Shown piece after piece: positions 55,791 to 64,000 of a DNA stretch of 64,000 nt. The DNA comes from Torymus aiolomorphi (lineage: Eukaryota; Arthropoda; Insecta; Hymenoptera; Torymidae), in assembly GCA_036365515.1 (NCBI GenBank), contig CM070877.1, positions 68,062,022 to 68,126,021 of the forward strand, written 5' to 3'. A program made the translations under genes and the position numbers. The notes beneath the pieces were generated by a model. That model saw only the letters and a program-made list of their open reading frames with translations. It ran no database searches and was not told the DNA's origin. Numbering within the stretch: position 1 is the first letter of the stretch; every line of letters starts with the position of its first letter.

Positions 55791-56227
55791 GAGCACCCGT
55801 CACGGGGGCATCGACCGCGGCGCAGCGTCAGGTCGAACCGCCTACCCCCGTATACCCGCGCCAGGAACAACGGTGGGACAACGCCGCGGCGGCGAGAGGA
55901 GGATCCCGTCGGCGCTCCTATTACTACGGACGACCGGGCGTGTCTACGGACGCAAAGTGCCCGAACGCAGCCCGACACGACAAATTACGGCCGTGGTTTC
56001 TCAACCGGTAGTAACCACCGCCGGATCTAGTTTTCCCCGCCAGCCCGGGTGTCAGCCCCCTCTTCGGGGAAAATAAAGAGAGGAGTTAGCCCCGTTATAT
56101 TTTGTTAATTGAGTAGTTTCGTTCTTTTGCGCAAATACCCTGCCCTTTTTCAGGAGAACGCGCGCTGCCGTTGAAGACGCTGAACGTGAGGTAGCAGAGC
56201 GGACTCCCGAAGGGAGAGTCCGCGTCT

Positions 56228-56237
56228 AGATGGGGGA
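56228..56237 (+). promoter_or_regulatory. Element C polypurine tract
   Basis: AGATGGGGGA immediately precedes TGTAACGG, the LTR start. Confidence 0.75.
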
Positions 56238-56713
56238 TGTAACGGCCGGCGCGTGTGCGTGCGCATATACGTATGTGTGTGTGCGAGTGTACGAGACTCG
56301 AACTAGCCGAGCCTCGACACGCAGCTACGGCACGTGCAAACCGAAGCATGTAAACATCTCCCAACCTTGCGCGAAGGGTAAGGCCGGAAGATGCTCGCGT
56401 GTGCCGAGGCAGGAATGAGCCGGCAGTATTGCTTTCGCCGCCTAGCAGGATAACTGCCTTACTCCGCGCTGGAAAACTCGAGAATCTTCGAGGATTGAGA
56501 GTCGCGTACGCACACCGGAGAAGAGTGAGAGTACAGCAGAGAGAGTAGACGAGGAGTGCGCCGCTAGTGCAGAGAGAGAGCATCGGCAGAGAGGGCGACA
56601 GAGAGAGAGAGAGAGCATCGCGGTCGAGAGCCATCAGCGGTAGGGCCGCCTCGCGGGAGCGAGAGAGAGAAAGAGAAGCGGGGCGCGTAACAGCAAAAGA
56701 GTAGAGAGAGAGT
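56238..56713 (+). repeat. Element C 3' LTR, first part
   Basis: It starts TGTAACGGCC, is GC-rich, and contains GAGA-type runs like the element A LTR. It is cut by a LINE tail at 56714. Its end was not identified; 57641-58477 may contain the remainder. Confidence 0.65.
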
Positions 56714-57640
56714 GATAGATAGATAGATAGATAGATAGATAATCTCTTTATTCGCTTGTAGGGCAAAATTTGATACATAAAACAACAAGCGAAATACGTA
56801 CAATAGTAAAATATACGTTAAAAAGTCAAATTAAAACAATTTCAAAATACGAAATAAAATCAAGAAAGAGACAAATATAAAAATAAAATATAACAAAGGT
56901 CGCAAATACATGAATAAATATCATTTTATAATACAATTAATAAAGTTAATAGATTTGCCAAAAGTAAAAGTATAAAAAGTAAAAAAGTAAGAATCATAGC
57001 ATCAAGCCACTTATCAGAATCATAAGTCAAAATAAAATTACACGGTCTATTTACAAGAAGTTTCTAGAAGGCTCTGTTCCCGCCAAGAAAAGCTAAGGAC
57101 CGAGATCAATAAAATGTTGACGCATCACTCTCTTGAACGATGAAAATGAGGGTAGGTAGCATATGGAGGGATGGAGGGAGGGAGGGAGAGAGGGAGTTCC
57201 AGAGGCGAACACCTTGGGCAAAAAACGCCTTGTCACCCGTTTTGTAATTTATGGTCGGAAACTCAAGCACCGCCTGCACTCCCCTACTGCTCGGCCTAGG
57301 CTTATGCTTCGTGAAAAACGCAGCTAAATATGATGGATCACGTATCCTTCATAATTTGTATAGTAATAATGCTGCGAAATAGAGCCTACGTGAGTCCATA
57401 CGAAGCCAGCGCAGGCGTTTCCTATAGGGGGTGATATGCTCACCCTTCTTAGCTCCCGTGACATATCTCACACAAGAATTGCTTAACCGTTGCACTTTCT
57501 CACGCTGCTCGGCTGACACGTTTAGGTAGACCACTGTACAATAATCAAGGTGTGGCTGAACAAGGCACACGACTAATCTTTTGCGGAGAGTCTCAGTGGT
57601 ACATGCCCTAATAAACCTCAAACTATAAGATCAAACAAGA
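56714..57640 (-). mobile_element. LINE 3' end on minus strand with (GATA)n tail
   Basis: The microsatellite (GATA)n at 56714-56741 is the 3' tail (TATC on the element strand), next to AATAAAGAG. The 3' UTR leads into C-terminal RT coding at 57349-57621. It is 5'-truncated near 57640. Microsatellite tails and this C-terminal style fit CR1/L2/Daphne-type LINEs. Confidence 0.7.
57349..57621 (-). pseudogene. LINE reverse transcriptase C-terminal fragment
   Basis: About 90 codons are open. Motifs RKRLVVCLVQPHLDYCTVVY and NSCVRYVTGAKKGEHITPYR, then LRWLRMDSRRLYF, match the thumb/C-terminal part of CR1-like and L2-like LINE proteins. There it follows the palm domain; the catalytic palm is absent through truncation. 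Confidence 0.75.
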
Positions 57641-58477
57641 AAATCTCCTACAACTGTACAATGTACTCGGCACCAGGTGCCCGCGTCACTTGCACCGATC
57701 TACTTCGCTGGTTAGCTCCGCCGGGAGCAAATAAAAACCCTGCTCTAGCTACAGCTGCAGCACATGCTGTAGCTTGCGGAGATTCGGAGTCGCCGGACTC
57801 CCGGCGCGAACGCGCACACACACGCTGAAGAGGGAAACGAGGAGATAAAACGGCAATGGGACAAACCTCGGCCAGGCATCGACTCTGGACAGGCGGCTCT
57901 CTCTCTCTCTCTTTCGCTCTTGTTCAGCGTCGACGACTCTCGCAGGGTACATCGGAGTCGGAGACAGTGGCGACGGCGACGGTATGCGCGGAGCAGCTAG
58001 TGGCACTCGGAAAAAATCTCCGCCAGAGACAGAAAAGCGAGATCAGCGGTACGCGGCACGGCGGTAGGCGACAGAATGCAGGCCGGCGTCGCTCGTGCTC
58101 CTTCGTTGCTCCCAAAGTTCCGGCTCGGCCGTCGTCTTCACCGCGACGCGAGTGAGCCTTCCGTTCAGCTGCCGATGCTCGCGTGCGCCGTGTCTACCGA
58201 CCGGCCAAGACGTTGCTGCTGCTCGGTGTCTCTCTCCTGGTCTCTCTCTCTCTCTCTTGGATCGGCTGCTGCTGTCAGCTGTATGGAAGAGCGATGCTCG
58301 CTGTTGCTCCAGCTACAGCTTATTCCTGCTGTAGCTGCTGCTGGTCACCTTCTCCTGACCAGAGCAGCACGGAAGGGAAAACCTCGAAGGGAACGGACGC
58401 GCACGTGTGTGTATACGTCGTTCTCTAATTATCGCTCGGCGCAACCGCCGTGCAACGTACTTTTATTCTATTCCAGT
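57641..58477. other. GC-rich block with CT runs, unassigned
   Basis: It could be the continuation of the element C LTR or another LTR. It has (CT)n at about 57897-57921 and 58230-58257 and AGCTGCTGC-type repeats. Overlapping ORFs lack recognisable motifs. Confidence 0.3.
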
Positions 58478-58510
58478 GACATGCAATTTGCCATGTCACA
58501 AAACATATCA
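58478..58510. repeat. LTR-start-like hairpin
   Basis: TGACATGCAATTTGCCATGT and CACAA following it resemble the first bases of the element B 3' LTR (50687), including the ATGNCA...GCCATGTCACAA hairpin. It may be a truncated related LTR. Confidence 0.35.
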
Positions 58511-59704
58511 AAGATAACAAGAGCAGATTATTTGTCGGGCACCAAAGTTGTAGAGTCTCCGACATAATAAACACAACTCCGTGCAATAAATGTTCCAGAT
58601 TTGGGCATAGCAGCTAAAAGTGTGTAAATAGTGCTACGTGTAATAGGTGTGTAGCAGCCTATTTAATCTCAAAGTGAACATATTAATAACAACATTCTGC
58701 ACAGTTATGAAATATCTCTGGAGTTTACATACTAATTCTTTTACCCTAAGAAATCATATAATAAATAATATACAAACCCTCCATCAAATCTACATCTCCA
58801 TCAAACTCCAAAGTAATCAAATTTGACTCTAGTTATCGGGCGACATAGAAAGTCATTTCCAGAAATACCAAATATCTCAAAAACTTACCATATAATGTGG
58901 ATGACATATTACGTAGGTATTGTCTATATCGCATACAAAATAGTTTATAAATTTCAAACTGATAAATGAAGTCGTCATTGAGATATTACGATTTTGAGAA
59001 AAACGTAAAAAAATTTTAACCTTAAATATCTCTAAAAATTATGAGACAAATATTTTTCCTAAATGACCTATACGATAAATATATAAATAATAAACTCAAA
59101 ATCTCCACAAAATCTCAACATGATTAAACTAATTTTGTTCTTCCCTTGTTATCATGCGACAAAGAAAATGACTTTGTAAAATACGAAAATTTCAAATATC
59201 AAATATCTCAAAAAGTAATTGAACGATCTTGTTGAAAATTCGCACACATATTATCAATATAATGCACAAAATTGTCTATAAATTTCGAGCTGATTCATCG
59301 AACCATTCTCAAGAAATTACGATTTGAAAAAAAGGTTCAAAAAATTTTAACCTCAAGTATCTCTGAAATTTATTAACCACACAGTTAGCCCAAAGAACTT
59401 AGCCAAAAGCTATCCAAAATTTACTTTAACAAGGAATTTTAAAGCGATTAAGACAATTTTACTCCCGTAATCGTACTTCATACAAAACGCATTTCTTTCA
59501 TTTTTCACTTTTTTTCTCAAAAACTAGTCGACAGAATCGATTCAAATTTTTGCAGATCATAGCTACGTATATTTTGCATTATCATAATTTTTTTCAAAAA
59601 AATTGACCGTTTATTTTTGTAGTTATAAGCTTTAAAAAAAAAAACGTTTTTGTTAATAAAAAAAGAACCGCAAAAAGTAATGTAATTTTTTTTTTTTTTT
59701 TAAT
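58511..59704. repeat. AT-rich, diverged satellite-like monomers
   Basis: Units near 58945 and 59277 share TATAAATTTC(A/G)A(A/G)CTGAT and GAKATTACGATTT with 27000 and 27283. No gene is seen. Confidence 0.45.
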
Positions 59705-60263
59705 ATGAACCAATCCATCTCAAATCAAACAGCAAAAGTATGCCTACCACACCGATCATTTTGGATTCAAAGTATTGCTGTTCTTCTCGAAAAATGATTC
59801 GACACGTATTTTTTTCATTTTTTGATTGCACTAAAATGACATCCGATTGGCACTGTAAAAAATATTTTACAAAATCCTAACTTTCAAATTTTATTTTTCA
59901 AGGTCATTTTCAAACAGCTGCCAATTTACGAGTTTTTTAATTTGTTGAGTAAACTATACGCGATCTTAGTCAGATTAGCGCCTTCTTTCATGTACTCCAT
60001 GATATTTGAATAAAAATAAGAAAATGCACAAGTTATGCAGTTTTTCCTAAAAAATGCACTTTTTGGAAAAATTCATTTTTCTCAAAAACCCTATATTTTT
60101 GTTTTTTTATGAAAATTTACATGAATATAGGGGGTGTTAATGCCAACAAAATCATGTGCGTCGGATATTGTAGTTTTGCTCATAAAATGAGAAAAAAATA
60201 AAATAAAATACAATAAAATTTTATTAATTCAATATAAAGGGATATTTGTATATATGTAAAGTA

Positions 60264-60461
<198 letters not shown>

Positions 60462-60462
60462 C

Positions 60463-61719
60463 TTAACTTGTAATTTCTTCTGTGCCTTCTACATCTTGCA
60501 GTTTTAAAACATGAAACGTAATCCCCTTAATTCCTGGACATATTTTACATTCTTGTAAATAGCATAAATCAGATGACTCAGAACACATTGTTGCATTTAT
60601 TATTTGTGACCGACTTTCATTCAACTCTGTGACGTGACTCCCTCTAAAATTAATTAAGCTCGTAAGAAATAAATCATAATTTGCACAATAGGTACAGAGA
60701 CAAACTACTTTGATGGGGCTAAGTAAGACATACTTTGGTCGCAAACTATAAAATTTCAATTTTCCAATTCTCAATTCTGGATTATCATTTTTAAATACTT
60801 TATACGTCTCTTTTAAACTTCGAGTAAGAAAACGCTTAACTTTTTTCTCTTTTTTATTGTTAACATTAATTGTAACAACGTCACATTTATTAGGACTTTG
60901 TCTTGAACAATTAAAATCATCATTTATATAATATTGCATAACAATTTTTTCCATGTTTTCTTCAATCAGATGACCTGAATATGCATCTGGTTCTGAATAG
61001 ATTCCTTTTTCTTTAACAAGATTTCTTGATTTGTTGATCATATACATTTTTATTTCTGGAAATAAAGATAAAATTTCATGTTTTGTAAAGGATGAAGGTA
61101 GCAAAGTCAAAATTTTTATTTTTTCTGATATCGTAGAACATTTTTGTAGGGCTAATCCAATATTTTATATCCATTCCGTACAATGACATAGAGCTGCCGT
61201 TGATATTCATTGGATTTAACAGAAACGTCATAGAGTTTCTTTAAATTAGCATCGAGGGTACTAGAAAATGTTGAAATTAGTTTTTTTTTTCTTTTGGTTT
61301 ACGTAATTTTCAGTAGATTTTTCACGTATAAGGTTTTTTCTTTTAAGTGGTGACACAGAGCCTAAAAATGATGTTCTCATTTCATTATTAAATTATTCGG
61401 TGCGTTCTGGAGTACTTGGTAAAAGATTTTCGTCTACATCAACTTCAATATCGCCAACTTCATTCTCAGTTGCTGCATCGACTATGATATCAGCAAATTC
61501 ATCGTCAGTGCCATCCACTAATTTTAAAGCTAACTTATAACAATCGTTACATATACTTGTAGACGGTGCCAAAAGTAAATTAGGATAGCGACATTTCAAT
61601 GGATGAGCTAGATCATCCAAATGCTTGAATCGCGTTTTATTCGATAGATAGTAGGCTTTCACATGTCTCCCAAAGAAATTGGGAGATTTAATTCTATATT
61701 TTGAAAAATACTCAGACAT
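60463..61719 (-). pseudogene. E1 putative transposase-like gene, copy 2, broken
   Basis: The N-terminal piece 61719-61393 starts with ATG (MSEYFSKYRIKSPNFFGRH) and carries the Cys pair SICNDCYKLALK and an acidic linker. After a damaged interval the C-terminal piece 61110-60463 has PDAYSGHLIEENMEKIVMQY, RFLTRSLKETYKVFKN, GKLKFYSLRPKYVLLSP and CLCTYCANYDLFL. The LRPK and Cys/His arrangement recalls an abundant arthropod family of unnamed transposon proteins (memory only). The C-terminus is shortened relative to copy 1 because the TIR with its CA tract begins there. No enzymatic triad is assignable. Confidence 0.65.
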
Positions 61720-61864
61720 AGTGGTTGTTTTAATATCATAGAGATGTGATAAATTTCAAAGAACTATGTATTGTATTAAAAAATACTACAGTTATATATA
61801 GCTAAAACCATTCAGTTATTTGCAAGTGTTAATCTCAACGTTCGCTATCTAGCGTACAAATGTA

Positions 61865-63154
61865 CGTGGGCTGTTCAATAATTCCGAGACTTCTCGAAAG
61901 ATGGTGCTGTTATCGTAAATATGTTACTACTCTAAGAGAATAGCATCTAATATCATTGCGTATACAAAGTTTCAAGTCAGTGTGTTGGTTAGAAAATTTT
62001 TTACAGTCATTTGAATTTAGTGTTGTCAAAATAAAACGATGGAAAAAAGCGAGTCTCGCGTGCTTATTAAACATTTTTTTCTATGAGGAAAATCAATCAA
62101 GGAAACTGAAGAAAAGCTCCCAAAATATTATAAGGAGTCTGCTCCATCACATGGCATGATTCATAAGTGGTTCACTGAATTTCGTTGCGGCCGTATTAGC
62201 ACAAGTGACGCTGAATGTACTCTAAAAAGACCGTCTAAAAGAGGTGACTTCTCAAGAAATGATCGATAAAATCCACGACATTGTACTCAACGATCGTCGA
62301 TTGAAAGTTCGTGAGATTAGTGAGACTATAAAAATTTCAGTAGGTCGTGCATGGTACATTTTACATGAATGTTTGGGCATGAGGAAGCTGTCTGCAAGAT
62401 GGGTGCGCGTTTGCTCACAGCTGATCACAAGCGGACTCGTGCGGTTGCGCCTGAGCAATGTTTGGGTATGTTTCAACGTAAATCAAAGGAATTTTTGCAA
62501 TGTTATGTAACTATTGATGAAACATGGATTCATTATTATACGCCAGAAACAAAAAATCAGTCGAAAATGTGGACTGGACCTAGTGAATCTGCGCCGCAAA
62601 AAGTGAAAACGGTTCCATCAGCCGATAATGTCATGGCCACAATTTGTTGGGACTCACGTGGTATAATATTAATCGATTACCTCCAGAAGGGAAAAACTAT
62701 TACAGGAGAGCATTATGCCACATTATTAGATCGCTTTGATGCCACACTGAAGGAAAAGTGGCCCCATATGGCGAAAAAGTGCTTTTCCACTACGACAATG
62801 CACCGGCTCACACGAGTGCCATTGCAACGGCCAAATTATTTAGTTTACGCTACGGAATACTGCCTCATCCACCTTATTTTCCAGATTTGTCCCCTTCCGA
62901 ATATTTTTTGTGTCCTAACATGAAAGCTTGACTTAGAGATAAAAGATTTTCGTCAAACGAAGAGATCATTGCTGCGACAAATGAGTATTTTGAGGAGTTT
63001 GATAAAAATTACTTTTTAGAGAGCATAAATAAACTTGAGTACCGCTATAATAAATGTTTATGGTTAAAAGGGACTATGTTGAAAAATAAATTAGAATTTT
63101 TTTTATAAATAGTGTTTTTCATTTCAAAGTCACGGACTTATTGAACCGCCCACG
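61865..63154 (+). mobile_element. mariner element, 1290 bp, nested in E1
   Basis: The ends are CGTGGGCTGTTCAATAATTC and the near-complement of GAACCGCCCACG, flanked by TA on both sides (61863-61864 and 63155-63156). E1 copy 1 at about 1567-1575 reads through the same site without the insert, giving an empty-site control. Size, TA duplication and transposase remnants fit the mariner family. Confidence 0.95.
62039..63108 (+). pseudogene. mariner transposase, broken
   Basis: The ATG at 62039 begins the DNA-binding part but meets a TGA at codon 16. Frames then change near 62241, 62403 and 62777. A second stop (62929-62931) replaces an expected Trp. The helix-turn-helix region (KVREISETIKISVGRAWYIL) is clear. 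The first catalytic Asp is in VTIDETWIHYYTPETK and the second in a DNAPAHTS motif near 62790. The third site reads SPSEYFL near 62900, i.e. Glu instead of the mariner Asp. The terminal stop is at 63106-63108. The transposase would cut and paste the element at TA; this copy is dead. Confidence 0.9.
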
Positions 63155-63793
63155 TATAAGTACATAATAAGCTCATACAAGCACGTACATTTTATTCTGT
63201 ATACCGCCTATACTGTATACTGCCTACGCCTGTGAGTGTGTGCGCGCGCGCGTGTGTGTATTACTTTACATATATACAAATATCCCTTTATATTGAATTA
63301 ATAAAATTTTATTGCATTTTATTTTATTTTTTTTCTCATACTATGGAAAAAACAATATCCGACACACACGATTTGATAGGTTTTAACACCCCCTATCTTC
63401 ATCTAAAATTTCATAAAAAAACATGGGGTTTTTGAAAAAATGAATTTTTGCAAAAGTGCATTTTTCGTAAAAACTGCATAACTTATGCATTTTTTTATTT
63501 TTATGCAAATGTCATGCAGGACATGAAAGAAGGCGCTATTCTGAGTAAGATCGCGTATAGTTTACTCAAAAACTTAAAAAACTCGTAAATTGGCAGCTGT
63601 TTGACAATGACCTTCAAAAAGAAATTTTGTAAAAAATATTTAACTTTGCCAACCGGATGTCATTTTAGTGCAATCGAAAAATGGAAAAATACGTGTCGAA
63701 TCATTTTTCGAGAAGAACAGCGATACTTTGATTCCAAAATGATCGGTGTGGTAGGCATACTCTGGCTGTTCGATTTAAGATGGATTCGGTCAT

Positions 63794-64000
63794 GTAGGTA
63801 TTTTTATGCTCTTTCGAATGCTATCTGTCCGATTCAAATATCTCAATGTTATCATTATGAAAAATGCAAAAATAAATTTTGCGAAAATCCGAAATTCAAA
63901 ATAAAACAAAAACGCATCGGCAAATCAAAAAGAGGGTTGCGTTCCCCAATTCAAACAAAAAAAGAAAGAGACCTAAAGGTTACACGTGCACACATACACG
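63794..64000. other. Flank of E1 copy 2
   Basis: AT-rich; nothing recognised. Confidence 0.4.

Larger units (their letters stand above)
53345..56713 (+). mobile_element. Element C: gypsy-type element, 5'-truncated
   Basis: It begins inside RNase H and continues through integrase, ORF3, the polypurine tract and a 3' LTR cut by a LINE. It is the same lineage as element B: NPVER-type integrase end, RNRVLSSAA-like C-terminal region, and a post-pol ORF. Confidence 0.85.

Noticed and set aside
58076..58567. 163-aa plus-strand ORF
   Set aside because: Composition is Ser/Leu/Cys-rich over CT and GCTGCT runs, with no motif. Likely an LTR-derived shadow.

Overview
This is eukaryotic DNA from an arthropod, most likely an insect. 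I favour a hymenopteran, but that is only a guess. The evidence is spliceosomal introns, microsatellites, mariner, piggyBac, copia, gypsy and LINE relics, and AT-rich stretches alternating with GC-rich LTRs. It is a nested transposable-element graveyard. The only host gene I can support is the last two coding exons of a mitochondrial cardiolipin synthase (minus strand, 19834-20307).

Layout. 1-2387: partial copy of a long-TIR DNA transposon (here E1), whose TIR received a 128-bp insert carrying a hammerhead-ribozyme-like motif. 2426-3880: 1.45-kb foldback element. 4350-5776: copia LTR, primer site and broken gag. 7645-10179: a non-coding LTR-type element with a 5-bp target duplication, packed with hairpins whose stems co-vary between modules. 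10247-11967: two hairpin MITE-like elements and a tandem duplication. 13984-19744: gypsy-type element (here G1) with both LTRs, a TAAT target duplication, SAP-type gag and broken pol. It ends about 90 bp downstream of the cardiolipin synthase stop codon.

21180-29990: nested inverted repeats enclosing a 5.4-kb palindrome (21394-26815). Each arm carries a broken copy of the same uncharacterised multicopy protein. 28572-29120: LINE 3' end. 30549-31715: TA tracts, a piggyBac MITE with TTAA duplications and local repeats. 31716-33479: very AT-rich, with a duplicated small helical ORF. 33480-58480: GC-richer gypsy cluster. Element A (LTR, gag-protease, truncated) is followed by copia and LINE scraps. 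Element B (38667-52403) has gag, pol and two extra post-pol ORFs with zinc-knuckle-like Cys clusters. Element C (53345-56713) has the end of pol plus a proline-rich, coiled-coil ORF3 behind a splice acceptor, and its LTR is cut by a LINE. 59705-63793: full-span E1 copy carrying a 1290-bp mariner whose empty site is visible in the first E1 copy.

How it fits together. No element encodes an intact autonomous set of proteins; every retroelement or transposase ORF has stops or frameshifts. The most interesting signals are the co-varying hairpin array, the post-pol gag-like ORFs in the env position with splice acceptors, the hammerhead-like insert, and the host gene embedded in transposons.
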